From the NCBI RefSeq assembly GCF_964340395.1, contig NC_135564.1, positions 6,854,861-6,918,860 on the forward strand: a stretch of DNA of 64,000 bases. Direction: 5' to 3'. This stretch comes from Glandiceps talaboti (Eukaryota; Hemichordata; Enteropneusta; Spengelidae). A program made the position numbers and the translations under genes. The notes under the pieces are model-generated. The model worked only from the letters and a program-made list of their open reading frames with translations. It did no database searches and had not been told where the DNA came from. Positions 1 to 11,419 of this stretch are shown here, piece after piece. How positions within the stretch are numbered: position 1 is the first letter of the stretch; the number at the start of each line of letters is the position of its first letter.

Positions 1-552
1 ATTTAAACGAACTCCAAATTGATTGCCATATCTATTCATAATTACAAATTGAAAGTTTCTAAGTTAATGCCATATTTATTCATAATTACAAATTGAAAGT
101 TTCTAAGTTAATGCCATATCTATTCATAATTACAAATTGAAAGTTTCTAAGTTAATGTCATATCTATTCATAATTACAAATTGAAAGTTTCCAAGTTAAT
201 GCCATATTTATTCATAATTACAAATTTAAAGTTTCTAAGTTAATGCCATATTTATTCATAATTACAAATTTAAAGTGTCCAAGTTAATGCCATATTTATT
301 CATAATTACAAATTGAAAGTTTCCAAGTTAATGTCATATTTATTCATAATTACAAATTGAAAGTTTCTAAGTTAATGCCATATTTATTCATAATTACAAA
401 TTCAAAGTTTCTAAGTTAATGCCATATTTATTCATAATTACAAATTTAAAGTGTCCAAGTTAATGCCATATTTATTCATAATTACAAATTGAAAGTTTCC
501 AAGTTAATGTCATATTTATTCATAATTACAAATTTAAAGTTTCTGAGTTAAT
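1..552. repeat. 44-bp satellite array, left block
   Basis: Tandem copies of an AT-rich unit of about 44 bp, containing gttaatgccatatttattca followed by an attacaaattgaaag part. Units differ at a few positions (ccatatc or ccatatt, gaaag or taaag, tctaag or tccaag). The array runs off the left edge and is interrupted by the LINE at 553-3375. Confidence 0.97.
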
Positions 553-3375
553 AATAATAATAATAATAATATTTATTTCTTTAAAAACGCTTTACATGTA
601 AAACAAAACATCTCAAAGCGCTTCACACAACTTTGTAAAAAGAATTAAAAAACCATCAATAAAATACTTTCATTCAATAAAAAGGTGTGTCTTAAGATTT
701 GATTTAAAAACATCAATATTTACACTAAGACGGAGTGAGACTGGTAGCCGATTCCAGAGACGCGGAGCACACACCGAAAAGGCCCTGTCTCCATAAAAAA
801 CCGTGTTGGCAATTGGCTGGCGAAGTGTATGAGCACCTTCGGTAGAGGAACGAAGGGTACGACCAGAAGAACGGATTTCTAACAGTTCTCTGAGATAAAC
901 AGGGGACATGTTACTTAAAACCTTGTATGTTAAACATAGAATTTTGAATTTTATCCGTTTTTGTATGGGCAGCCAATGTAAATTATGAAGTACTGGTGTA
1001 ATATGATCTGTTCTGGGTGTTTTCATGACTAGGCGTGCAGCAGCATTCTGAATTGACTGGAGCTTATGGATTTGATAATCTGGCAGGCCATAAAGTAGAG
1101 AATTACAGTAGTCAAGTCGAGATGTAACGAACGCATGCACTAATTTTTCTGTGGACTGTTGATCTAAAAGATTACGGATTTTTCCTATTTTCCAAAGAGC
1201 AAAGGACGCTGACTTACATATACTAGTAATGTGAGATGTCATTGTCATTGATGCATCAAGTGTGACACCAAGGTCTCGAACAATCGAAGAAGAATGAACT
1301 ATGGCACTCCCAACTTGTATGTCGCACTCCCGTGGCCCGTCCCCATTTCCAAACTTCGAGGAGAATTTTATTACCTCTGTCTTGCCATCATTAAGTGCAA
1401 GCATGTTGTTAGCCATCCACTGACGAATTTCGTAAATACATCCCTCAATTTGTTCACTTGGGACGCAACCACCGGGGCACACGACATACAGTTGGGAGTC
1501 ATCAGCATAGAACATACTTTCTAAACAGTGTTTACTGATGATGTCCTCCAGGGGCGCTGTATAAAGACTAAATAATACTGGTCCAAGGACAGAACCCTGG
1601 GGGACCCCACAATCAAGTGACTGTGCTTCCGACACCACCGAACCAATACGTACTTTCATTGTTCTGTTCTGTAAATATGAGGTTATCCAGTCTAATACTG
1701 TACTTTGAATGCCAAACCTATGGCGGAGTCTGTGTATCAGAATGTTATGGTCGATGGTGTCGAAAGCAGCTGATAGGTCAAGTAGAATCAAAATAACGTC
1801 CTCCCGCCGATCGAGGGCTCGCAGCACATCATTTTGGACACGAATGAGTGCAGTTTCGGTGCTGTGGCCCTCTCGGTAGGCGGACTGACTTTTTGCATAC
1901 AAATTATTGCTGCACAGATACGAATTAATTTGAATTAAAACTGATTTTTCAATCAACTTTGAGATGAAAGGTAAATTGGAAACTGGTCTATAGTTTTTAT
2001 AGACATTTTTGTCAAGTCCAGGCTTTTTCAGCAAAGGGCGTACAATTGCAGATTTACATGATTGTGGAAATTCACCTGACATTAATGAAGTATTGATGAT
2101 ATGTGTAATTGCTGGGGATATTTGATGTAACAATTGCTTTACAAGTACTGTTGGTATCGGATCTTGACTTGCGGATTTAGCAGGTAACGACCGTATGAGC
2201 TTCTCAACAAATTCGATAGATACTGTCTCAAAAGAGAACAAACTGAAACTAACGTTTAAAGAAGAGCTAACTGGAGGAACAAATGACATCGCCTCGCGAA
2301 TCTTTTCGATCTTAGAAATGAAGAACTTGGCGAAGATGTCTGGTAATTCATTTGAGTCCACGTCTGGTCTAGTTGAAGCAAGTTCACCCTTATTGCCCGT
2401 GATGTCGTCAATTATACGAAACAGGGATTTAGTATCAGCAGCAGTAATACGATTGCGATGATAGGATGAATGTGCATCGCACAACTTTGCCGTGTACAGA
2501 TTTCGTGCAGATTTAAATATTTGCTCATGGACAACAAGACCAGTTTTTTTCCATTGCCTTTCCAATTGACGCAGATTTCGGCGGGCCAACAAAAATTCTT
2601 CCGTGAACCACGGAGCACGGACTTTATCCAAAACGTATTTTTGGATGACAGGTGCAACATCGTCGATCACTGAGGTCATCGCGTTATTGTACGTGTCAAC
2701 GAGCTCAGTAGCACACAGATCGATTTCTGATAAACCCGGTAATGGCGATGCCGCAAGCTTTTGCTGAAGAACACTCATGTCAATGTTGGCAAGTTTTCTT
2801 GTAGATCGAAGAAGCTTTTGTTGACGTGGACGCTTGAATACAGTTGAAAAATGAAGAGTAGCATGATCAGATGGCAAGAGCCAATCACACTTGATCTCAT
2901 TGACACAAGAGTCAGCTGCTCGAGTGATAACCAGATCCAAGGTGTGGCCTTTAGAATGTGTTGGACCAATCACATGTTGAATGAGTCCCATTGAATTCAG
3001 TAGATCACAGAATATTTCGCTGTCTTTATCAGTAGGATTGTCAACATGAATGTTAAAGTCACCAGCGATAATAAGCTTCCCCTGTGAGCAAATTACATTC
3101 TCCAAGAGGGAGAAGAATTCGCGTAGAAAGTCATTAATAGTCCCCTTTGGTGGCCGATAGATGACGAGAAGACGAACAACAGATGATTGAATGTTAATGT
3201 GTCCATCAATGACTTCGAACGATTTAAACGACAGTGTCTTATTCGGTTTGAATTTTAGATTTGATTTGGTGATAACAGCAGTGCCTCCTCCCTTTTGTTT
3301 TGCGCGTGGAACTTGGTATATGTTGTAACCGCTTAAGGATGATGATAACCGCGCTGTAAAGTTAATGCCATATTT
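553..3375 (-). mobile_element. 5'-truncated non-LTR retrotransposon (CR1/L2-like LINE) inserted in the satellite
   Basis: The element reads on the minus strand and ends in an (ATT)n tail at about 550-572. The satellite resumes in the same phase after the insertion, and agttaat occurs at both junctions, which fits a target-site duplication of about 7 bp. The 5' end is cut inside the endonuclease domain. The 3' UTR at 573-669 contains AAGCGCTTTGAG, also seen in the SINE tails of this window. Family placement (CR1/L2/Jockey group) rests on motif style and the microsatellite-like tail. Confidence 0.93.
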
Positions 3376-3381
3376 ATTCAT
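670..3381 (-). CDS. LINE ORF2: endonuclease (partial) and reverse transcriptase
   Basis: An uninterrupted ORF of 903 codons. Residues 8-180 are the C-terminal two thirds of an APE-type endonuclease (GGGTAVI about 31-37, GDFN 107-110, SDH 171-173); the N-terminal catalytic part is missing. The reverse transcriptase follows with NYRPVSNL at 463-470, motif A LDLSAAFD at 534-541, motif B GVPQGSVLGP at 592-601 and the active-site YADD at 625-628. The C-terminus has the usual LWNRLP and FK..LKTHLF pattern. The first seven residues, including the ATG, come from the flanking satellite, so this start is accidental and the true N-terminus is lost. No stop or frameshift is seen, so the copy is probably young, but without a full endonuclease it is unlikely to move on its own. 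Confidence 0.92.
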   Translation of the reverse strand: MNKYGINFTARLSSSLSGYNIYQVPRAKQKGGGTAVITKSNLKFKPNKTLSFKSFEVIDGHINIQSSVVRLLVIYRPPKGTINDFLREFFSLLENVICSQGKLIIAGDFNIHVDNPTDKDSEIFCDLLNSMGLIQHVIGPTHSKGHTLDLVITRAADSCVNEIKCDWLLPSDHATLHFSTVFKRPRQQKLLRSTRKLANIDMSVLQQKLAASPLPGLSEIDLCATELVDTYNNAMTSVIDDVAPVIQKYVLDKVRAPWFTEEFLLARRNLRQLERQWKKTGLVVHEQIFKSARNLYTAKLCDAHSSYHRNRITAADTKSLFRIIDDITGNKGELASTRPDVDSNELPDIFAKFFISKIEKIREAMSFVPPVSSSLNVSFSLFSFETVSIEFVEKLIRSLPAKSASQDPIPTVLVKQLLHQISPAITHIINTSLMSGEFPQSCKSAIVRPLLKKPGLDKNVYKNYRPVSNLPFISKLIEKSVLIQINSYLCSNNLYAKSQSAYREGHSTETALIRVQNDVLRALDRREDVILILLDLSAAFDTIDHNILIHRLRHRFGIQSTVLDWITSYLQNRTMKVRIGSVVSEAQSLDCGVPQGSVLGPVLFSLYTAPLEDIISKHCLESMFYADDSQLYVVCPGGCVPSEQIEGCIYEIRQWMANNMLALNDGKTEVIKFSSKFGNGDGPRECDIQVGSAIVHSSSIVRDLGVTLDASMTMTSHITSICKSASFALWKIGKIRNLLDQQSTEKLVHAFVTSRLDYCNSLLYGLPDYQIHKLQSIQNAAARLVMKTPRTDHITPVLHNLHWLPIQKRIKFKILCLTYKVLSNMSPVYLRELLEIRSSGRTLRSSTEGAHTLRQPIANTVFYGDRAFSVCAPRLWNRLPVSLRLSVNIDVFKSNLKTHLFIE

Positions 3382-4548
3382 AATTACAAATTGAAAGTTT
3401 CTAAGTTAATGCCATATTTATTCATAATTTCAAATTTAAAGTTTCTAAGTTAATGCCATATCTATTCATAATTACAAATTGAAAGTTTCTAAGTTAATGC
3501 CATATTTATTCATAATTACAAATTGAAAGTTTCTAAGTTAATGCCATATTTATTCATAATTACAAATTTAAAGTTTCCAAGTTAATGCCATATTTATTCA
3601 TAATTACAAATTGAAAGTTTCTAAGTTAATGCCATATTTATTCATAATTACAAATTGAAAGTTTCTAAGTTAATGCCATATTTATTCATAATTACAAATT
3701 GAAAGTTTCTAAGTTAATGCCATATTTATTCATAATTACAAATTGAAAGTTTCTAAGTTAATGCCATATTTATTCATAATTACAAATTGAAAGTTTCTAA
3801 GTTAATGCCATATTTATTCATAATTACAAATTGAAAGTGTCCAAGTTAATGCCATATTTATTCATAATTACAAATTGAAAGTTTCCAAGTTAATGTCATA
3901 TTTATTCATAATTACAAATTGAAAGTTTCTAAGTTAATGCCATATTTATTCGTAATTACAAATTGAAAGTTTCTAAGTTAATGCCATATCTATTCATAAT
4001 TACAAATTGAAAGTTTCTAAGTTAATGCCATATTTATTCATAATTACAAATTTAAAGTTTCTAAGTTAATGCCATATCTATTCATAATTACAAATTGAAA
4101 GTTTCTAAGTTAATGCCATATTTATCCATAATTACAAATTGAAAGTTTCCAAGTTAATGCCATATTTATTCATAATTACAAATTGAAAGTTTCTAAGTTA
4201 ATGCCATATTTATTCATAATTACAAATTGAAAGTTAATGCCATATTTATTCATAATTACAAATTGAAAGTTTCCAAGTTAATGCCATATTTATTCATAAT
4301 TACAAATTGAAAGTTTCTAAGTTAATGCCATATTTATTCATAATTACAAATTGAAAGTTTCCAAGTTAATGCCATATTTATTCATAATTACAAATTGAAA
4401 GTTTCCAAGTTAATGCCATATTTATTCATAATTACAAATTGAAAGTTTCTAAGTTAATGCCATATTTATTCATAATTACAAATTGAAAGTTTCTAAGTTA
4501 ATGCAATCTTTATTCAAAATTACAAATTGAAAGTTTCTAAGTTAATGT
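3361..4548. repeat. 44-bp satellite array, right block
   Basis: About 27 further copies of the same unit as at 1-552, very uniform, with one shortened unit near 4231. The array decays into unique sequence after about 4545. Confidence 0.97.
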
Positions 4549-4738
4549 GAATTACTACGATAATGAGTCATAGTTTTCAGAGAATGAGTATCAAGATAGT
4601 ATAATCACAATTTCATTGAAGGGGAAAACCACCCAAGGATCCGGAAATAAAGGTATTTGCATAAACTTTGAGCTTTGAAGTATCAAATCATGTGTTCATA
4701 TCACACACGTTTCGCTCGATTGCCAAGAAACACCAAAT

Positions 4739-4988
4739 GGGGAACTTGCAATCCAGACTGAGCATGCTCAGACACAAAGGACTATGGGATTATTTGTGGT
4801 TATCGTAATACCTAATCTGGAGCTACTGATGAAATTAACCTTCCGTAATGTTCAGGGTAACTATGAATTGATTATTTGTGGTTAAAAACAATGTAACATT
4901 ATTGTTTACAATACTAATTGATTAGTATTTATTATCACACTTCCCATGATGCAACATCCAACATGGCGGATTTGCAAGTTCCTATTGA
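4739..4988 (+). mobile_element. MITE family M1, copy 1
   Basis: An element of about 250 bp bounded by inverted ends GGAACTTGCAA and TTGCAAGTTCC, with an internal 12-bp palindrome TGAGCATGCTCA near one end and tgatgcaacatcc near the other. Copies at 9617-9861 (inverted), 29742-29883 (same orientation, shortened) and 36429-36684 (inverted) share the body. No ORF. Confidence 0.8.
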
Positions 4989-6006
4989 AACTCTTTTAAC
5001 CCGTGTTTTTCTTACAGTGATGCACCATGATTGATGGCTCTCAGCAGACATAAATATTTATTATATGCACTATGCATGTTCATTATGGTTTATCTGAAGA
5101 AAATAAGCACTTAGGGGTCATGAATATTCATTGTACATCTAACGAATATTCATGTATGCTAAAGACCTATGAGGCGGTGCACCACTAGAGAGGTAACAAA
5201 GAGTTCTTAATTTATGTGATGAGAAATCATGAAATGACTTTCCTGAACCCAAACTGTATGAAAATACTCAGGTGTGGCTATCGCCTTTAATATCAGAAGG
5301 TTGTAGTTCTACTTGACCTTTCTTTCAAATTGTCTTTCCTTTTTTTCAAACCAGAAGATAACCTTAAAGTGCACGGTTTTCACTTACATTGCATTGAACT
5401 CACAAGAAGATTCAGTTCATGTACTTTGAGTGGTTGTCAATATGTATGCGACATATATTGGTGAGATCAAAGACAAGGTATTATTTATTTTTATGTATTG
5501 AGTCAAATTAGTTTATATGGGGGGGGGGTGCCTAATTAGCTTGTATTATATGTTCAGTGCGAGACAATATTTTACGACAAACAAGACTAGATGAAAGACA
5601 AATGCAGAATTCTGAGCCACAATTGTATTCATTCATACAAAGAATAACCCCAATTAGCAATCTACATTTTCCGACCTTCATGCGATCATAGGCATATTTT
5701 CCTGCTACATGAATATACCGTTATTTTCTATGATAAATCAAATTTGTTTCCTTATTCATTCTCGAAATGCTCTCGAAATGGGGTGTTGATATTAGTCGAC
5801 GATGTTTTGACTAAATATTAAATGCAGTAGTGCTATATAAACAAAAAACCTTGGGATTTTGTCGGAAAGCGTCGTAAAAACAGACGTATTTCCTCTTCTC
5901 GTGTCATTTGCCATGAATCTTTATCAGGAACCCCTTCGCACTCTTTACCTTAATGGGGTTTTTACTTCTGTAAATATCATATCTTTTAGTTATTTAGTTA
6001 TTAATA
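4989..6006. other. No gene recognised
   Basis: AT-rich unique sequence with a run of nine G at about 5520. I see no coding exon or dispersed repeat here. If the GPCR exon at 6232-6587 is functional, this lies in its following intron. Confidence 0.6.
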
Positions 6007-6170
6007 CTCATTCATTCATTCATTCATTCATTCATTCATTCATTCATTCATTCATTCATTCATTCGTTCGTTCGTTCGATCTTTCATTCATTCATTCATT
6101 CATTCATTCGTTCGTTCGATCTTTCATTCATTCATTCATTCACTCATTCGTTCATTCATTCATTCAAAAA
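6007..6170. repeat. (ATTC)n microsatellite
   Basis: Tetranucleotide array of attc units with gttc and gatctttc interruptions. Apparent Ser-Phe-Ile-His ORFs here are translated repeat. Confidence 0.97.
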
Positions 6171-6231
6171 GTGAATGTTGAAACTTTATGATTAAAGTAC
6201 TACGAATCGAAATTATAATAGTTTCACTAAC

Positions 6232-6587
6232 CTGTCAATGCTTAGAGCACAGATGTTTATGACCGATGCCGTGCAAAATACAATGTCAAATGTTTTCCAG
6301 ATATGCCGACCAGTCTGACCGAATAACCAGCCATCACCGTCTAGAACGATAGCAACATACGGTGCCATTACGAAACACCCGACACACAGATCTGCCATTG
6401 CCAGGGACACTAGGTAGTAGTCGTTAACTTTACGAAGCGTTTTTGAGTTACAGATAGCGGTCACAACCAGTAAATTGAATAAAATTGTACAAAAGGTGAC
6501 GGTTGACAGAATGACGCAAGTACACATTTTCTCTACTGACGATATATGATTGACACTGGCGAACGTATCTGTAAATTCAGTTTCCAT
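6232..6587 (-). CDS. Class A (amine-type) GPCR, first coding exon only
   Basis: Encodes 118 residues plus two bases, then a donor GTTAGTG. TM1 covers about residues 21-46 (Asn1.50 = N38), TM2 58-83 with SLAMADL (Asp2.50 = D66), TM3 97-118 with the amine-binding Asp3.32 = D101 and the start of the DRY motif at D118. The intron splits the Arg codon of DRY, a known intron position in rhodopsin-family receptors. No N-glycosylation sequon is seen before TM1. The position of the conserved extracellular Cys3.25 holds Arg (R94). Exons for TM4-TM7 would lie at lower coordinates on the same strand; none is recognisable down to position 1, where the LINE and satellite lie. It is either an incomplete gene continuing beyond the window or a fragment. 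Subtype cannot be assigned. Confidence 0.75.
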
Positions 6588-6599
6588 TTTCAGCAGAAA

Positions 6600-7320
6600 T
6601 TTGGATTGAATGTTTTTTGAGTAACGCGTCTAGACTGAATGAAAGAGCAATCGCCGAACTTGTCAATGCAGTCGAAAGGTTGAAATGACGAGGGATTCTC
6701 TTAAAATATAAACTCGCACTTCCAATGCTACCTTGTGTGCGTGTACGCATGTGTGTAACCTTCCTCCCGAAGGGAATCATCTATTGTCTGGTTTTGAACC
6801 CCAAGAGACGGCATGATAAGCCAATTAGTCACATCTAATTTGAACTGAACATATACATGTATTAGCTATTTAAGCCAAATTATATCCAATGTGTGTTATC
6901 TGGAAACTAATTCATCCAGTTTTGCCTACACATCTCTTTTGCCAACTATTGATTTCAAGGTGATTTTAGATTTCAACAGGTTTCTGAAGCTTTGAATTGT
7001 GAGCAAACATCTTTAAAGTGAAAGATATTGTAACCAGAGTTTAAACCAGAAACTAAATGACTCCAGAAAGTACAAATGGAATTTTTGACGGTTGTTCCTA
7101 AACACACTGTCAGTTCATTTAAATTGTAAGTGTATGTGTATGTGTATTGAAGCACGAAGGAAAGCAGACAGCTCCCTCTCTTGATAGAAATGTAAATATC
7201 TGCCATAGTGAAAAAAGAATTAAATTAAAGGCCAGAGTTTCGATCAAAGGTACTTGCATTAGTATTATCTTAACATTTGATGTTATAAGGATTACATAGG
7301 ATCACTTTTTTTTTTAAATT
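6600..7320. other. Upstream region of the GPCR exon, no gene recognised
   Basis: Unique sequence. It may hold the promoter or 5' UTR of the receptor gene, but no clear TATA box or splice pair was identified. Confidence 0.4.
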
Positions 7321-7720
7321 TGGATATGTGCTTTTTCCTTCCATATAAAAGGGAGGATATGTATTAGGGGTGAAAAGTCTGTGTGTGTGTGTGTGTGTGT
7401 GTGTCTGTCTGTCTGCCTGTTTGTCTGTCTGTATCACAATATTCTAAAAAAAACCGGGCTGGCTCATTTTAAACGAAATTTGGTACACGTGTCTCGTAGG
7501 GTAATGGCAAGAACTGATTAGGTTTTGGTAAACATCCAATGAATATTAATGAGCAATTTGCGTAATTAATAGTTTTCGGTAAGTAGGCTATATCTCGGGA
7601 ATGCATGCTTCAAATTCAATATAATATGGTTCATACATTTGCGATACCAAAGCGCATCTGTCCTGAAAATATTATTGATGTAGCTTTCATTCCTTCCAGT
7701 GTGATGGAGCTATATTATTA
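7320..7720 (+). repeat. Dispersed repeat family R1, copy 1, with embedded GT/GTCT microsatellite
   Basis: Shares an ordered set of motifs with 50020-50740: a microsatellite, then aatggcaagaactgatta, ggttttggtaaacatc, gcaatttgcgtaattaat, tttcggtaagtaggctatat and a gcttcaaattcaata part. The 50-kb copy keeps the same order with substitutions. No ORF. Confidence 0.75.
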
Positions 7721-9240
7721 TACACTAGGTAAATATTATTTTTGTTTTAAATTGTTTTCTTTGAAATAAAATTTTTCATACTAGCTTAAGTATAACATAA
7801 ATTTAAATAATATCACAAAAAATGAAACTAGTGACTGAGAATTTGATTATATGACTAAGAAACTTTTAATAAGTTATTGGCATATTTTCGTCAATTAGAC
7901 CTGTAGACCACAAAAAAGAAAGTTATTGTTTCTGGTCAGGAAACGTTGTCTAAAGTGGTGTGACGATGCGAATTTTTTAAAAATTGTTTATGATTAGTTC
8001 TGCAGTTGTCTTCCCTGAAGTAGGAATTAATGTAGGGAGAGTTGTTTTGCGTTTTCCCTTGGAACTGCAGTCTGCATTGGCTGGACAAACACAAGAAAAA
8101 AATATCGAAGCGGGGTATTTAAGTGATGCACACTGACCAGAAACAATTCTTTTTTTTCTCTTGGTCTTAAAAACTCAAACCTTGAGATCTATGCTCCAAC
8201 TTTCTATAAAAGCTTCCCATTATTACAAGTTGTGGCTGGCCGTAAGATTGCATCTGCAGGCAATCATGCTGGAGAATTAGCCTACATAAACGCATACCAT
8301 CTCTTCACTATATCAAAATTGAAAATCTTGTTTTTACTTTGTTCGATAGTCCGAGCAGCCTAGGAAGTTGCCGGTGAAAACTGTGCCAATGCCAGTGAAA
8401 TCATAAATATCGGCATTCAGCAGGTGACATTCTAGATTTACTGGTATATAAAAGGTGAAATTTCAAATTTATCGGCAATGTTGAAAGTCGCACTTGCAGG
8501 TAATTTATACCTCGCAGTGTAGACGAAATATCATGACTGACATACTCTGACTCCTGGACCAATGTATCAAAACATATGAAGACAGACAACGTTGTTGACG
8601 TTAGTTTTGATTGACACTTCCATTAGATAACAATGGACGACCAGTCACATGAGCAGTGTACACTAATTTGATAGGTTTGTTGTTGTACATGACCATGTCG
8701 GCAAGCCTTAGATTTCGACACAATTTGCCCTTTGGTTTTTCATTGGCTGCTCCCGTTTGCCCGGACATTGGTTTTAAAGATATTAGTTCAACATCCCTCC
8801 TGAAATCATGACAGTTTGACCGATTTGACACCGGTTCCAATATGAGTAAATGACATATAACCCATTTCTTTTCTCCATCTAATAAGCCAGGTACGAGTGA
8901 TGGAAATGATGAAGAACCCGCTAATTGCAACAAGACAACTGGCGACATTTCAAATGTGGTGGCTTGAAAAGTTCAATCGTCACAGTCTGGAAAATTTAAG
9001 ATGTAAAATTGGCACGATTGTTTGAACAATTTGAGTGGATGAATATCCATACCAGTGAAGACAGCACGTACCTAATATATGACAGTATTTAGAATATGGT
9101 GTTGATATTGTAAATTCTCGAAAAGAGAAGCCTGATTTCGTTTTGGAAGGGGGAAAATTGTGAAAATTGTATGATGACTATATCATTTACACACGTTATT
9201 GTAAGTATAACAATGTTTAAAAAACCGTCAATAGATGTTG
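7721..9240. other. No gene recognised
   Basis: AT-rich sequence. An open stretch at 8601-8948 (-, 115 codons) has no recognisable domain, signal peptide or splice context and I do not call it. Confidence 0.5.
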
Positions 9241-9245
9241 TTTGC

Positions 9246-9375
9246 CCAGTGAAAGCGAGAAATAAAATCTATTACGAAAGATGAAAAACGTGACTGTGTA
9301 CGTCACGGTCCCAGTGAAAGCGAGAAATAGAATCTATTATGAAAGATGAAAAACATGACTGTGTACGTCACGGTT
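9246..9375. repeat. Two-copy tandem repeat of about 64 bp
   Basis: Two adjacent, nearly identical copies starting cccagtgaaagcgagaaat and ending gactgtgtacgtcacggt. Only scattered substitutions separate them, so the duplication is recent. Confidence 0.9.
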
Positions 9376-9616
9376 TGTTTTCTGTAGTCAATCTATGAAA
9401 TTCGTTTTCAGTGTAAATAAGTCATACGTCACATACTCACAAATGTTAAATGTCAATGCATGTCCTCCTACAACATTACGACTGTTTTCTGGCATTATTA
9501 GAACAGTTGATTGCATATTATGGATTTTCTGAACATTTTGTGATACGTATCATAAATTACGTCATCACATCGTTTATAGTTACTAGTATATCTAAATAGC
9601 ACGTTTGAATTCAGTC

Positions 9617-9861
9617 AATAGGGAACTTGCAAACCCACCATGTTGAATGATGCATCATGGGAAATGTGATAATAAATATTAATCAATTAGTATTATACAC
9701 AGTATTGTTACACTGTTTGCAAAATAATCAATTCACATTTACCCTGACCATTGTGGGAGGTTTTTTTTATCGTTAGCTCCAGATTAGTACGATAACCACA
9801 GATAATCCCATAGTCCTTTGCGTCTGAGCATGCTCAGGCTGGATTGCAAGTTTCCTATTGC
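9617..9861 (-). mobile_element. MITE family M1, copy 2
   Basis: Inverted relative to copy 1. It begins CAATAGGGAACTTGCAA and ends TTGCAAGTTTCCTATTG, a near-perfect inverted pair of about 17 bp. It contains tgcatcatgggaaatgtgat and the TGAGCATGCTCA palindrome at about 9826. Confidence 0.85.
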
Positions 9862-10777
9862 AAATGATGGTTAAGTGTACTTCAGTAAGTACAATACTAC
9901 GAGTACCTTATAAATATGCAGCAAAATGTGTACACAAATATGTTTAAACTCTTGTGCTCCTTTAAGCGTACTCTTTTGAGACTGTTTATGCAGAATCTCA
10001 CGCTGAGTGTACAATTTTATCCCATATTAAAGTTAAACACAATAATAGCCTTGAGCCATTTCAGAAATGAGTAATTTTTATCTCAGCATGATAAACCCCC
10101 TTTGTGGGTGGTCTGATATTATATAATTAACAGAAGTCAGATATCAAAATAAATCAGCTGTAGGGTGTAAGGGTGCTGCTCAGTTCATTTTCAACAAATT
10201 TCTTAATTCATTTGGACTAATTATATTATTGTTATCAGTACACATTAGAGTGAAAACAAAGAACCTCAGGCACAGGTAACATCTTGGTTAGTGTTATAAC
10301 CAAACACAGGTGCAGCTAACGAAGCTGCAGTGGGAGGGGATTTTTTCACATTTTTAACATTTGGGTTACGATGGGAACACCAAGACGTAGACCATGGATA
10401 TATACCATTTGTTAGCCTGTTTACCCAATTTTGACAAAATTTGCTTAATCTTTCACTTTCCCTTATTTGGTTTGGCGTAATTAACCAGGGATCGCCACCA
10501 AAATATACTGAATCCGAACTCGTCTCATATTCAATCTATCCATAAGGTTTGTCTAAATGATAACAGATTGTTTATTTGTTTAATTTCAAATCTGTGGGAT
10601 CGCGATCAATGTCTATTCGATTCACCCTTGTCACATCGGCAATCTCTACATAAATTATCGTAGTAATCCATCTCTAACTTTTTTTTAAATATCTTGCAAA
10701 CAAATAAACAAACCTTTTTAATAAACAGACAAGCAGACGGATAGAAAGACAACCTGAGAACTAAACAGACAGAAAGA
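9862..10777. other. No gene recognised
   Basis: Unique AT-rich sequence without exon-like structure that I can support. Confidence 0.5.
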
Positions 10778-10786
10778 CAGGCAGGC

Positions 10787-10849
<63 letters not shown>
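10778..10849. repeat. (GACA)n microsatellite
   Basis: Uninterrupted gaca units preceded by degenerate gaca and ggca units. The Ser-Val-Cys-Leu ORFs across it are translated repeat. Confidence 0.97.
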
Positions 10850-10850
<1 letters not shown>

Positions 10851-11419
10851 TGAGACAGGCGAGTGAAAATATAACGAATCCACCAAAACTCCCGTTGGCG
10901 GCGGTAACAACTGTGACCATCTGATGTGGGAATGGGCCATTTCACTAACTTCTGATTACATTTTGAATAAGGATGGGTATAAAAGTCTTTTGCATTGAAT
11001 GGCATGGCAATAACGCATTTACTTCAAAAAGTATTATTCCATGAGTACTATAAACCCTTACTTTGCTTCAAATATTCTTAAAACGTTTACTTTAAAGGTA
11101 CAAAATGAATTAAGTTTCCAATTTTATTGCATTTATTTTACATTGTATGGAGAATGTTAATTTTGAGCAATTTAAAACTTACAGGTTAACATTCGCTTGA
11201 AAATCTATTTCTATTTACATGGACAAACATGATATCGGAGGAATTCTGAAATTGTTTTTATCAAGGATTCTGATTAGATGTCATTCTGTTCACTGTAGGA
11301 GGTAATGGCTTTTGTGACTTCTGTCAATGACACACACAATAGGATATAAATGTACCAACAGCCTTCACGTTTTACTATATTTAGAGTTTCAATAAGTAAA
11401 AATACCACCAACGGCATTG

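Noticed and set aside
1294-2969. Antisense and overlapping ORFs within the LINE
   Set aside because: Shadow frames of the reverse transcriptase ORF.
8601-8948. 115-codon minus-strand ORF
   Set aside because: No domain, signal peptide or splice logic; its length is not exceptional for this composition.
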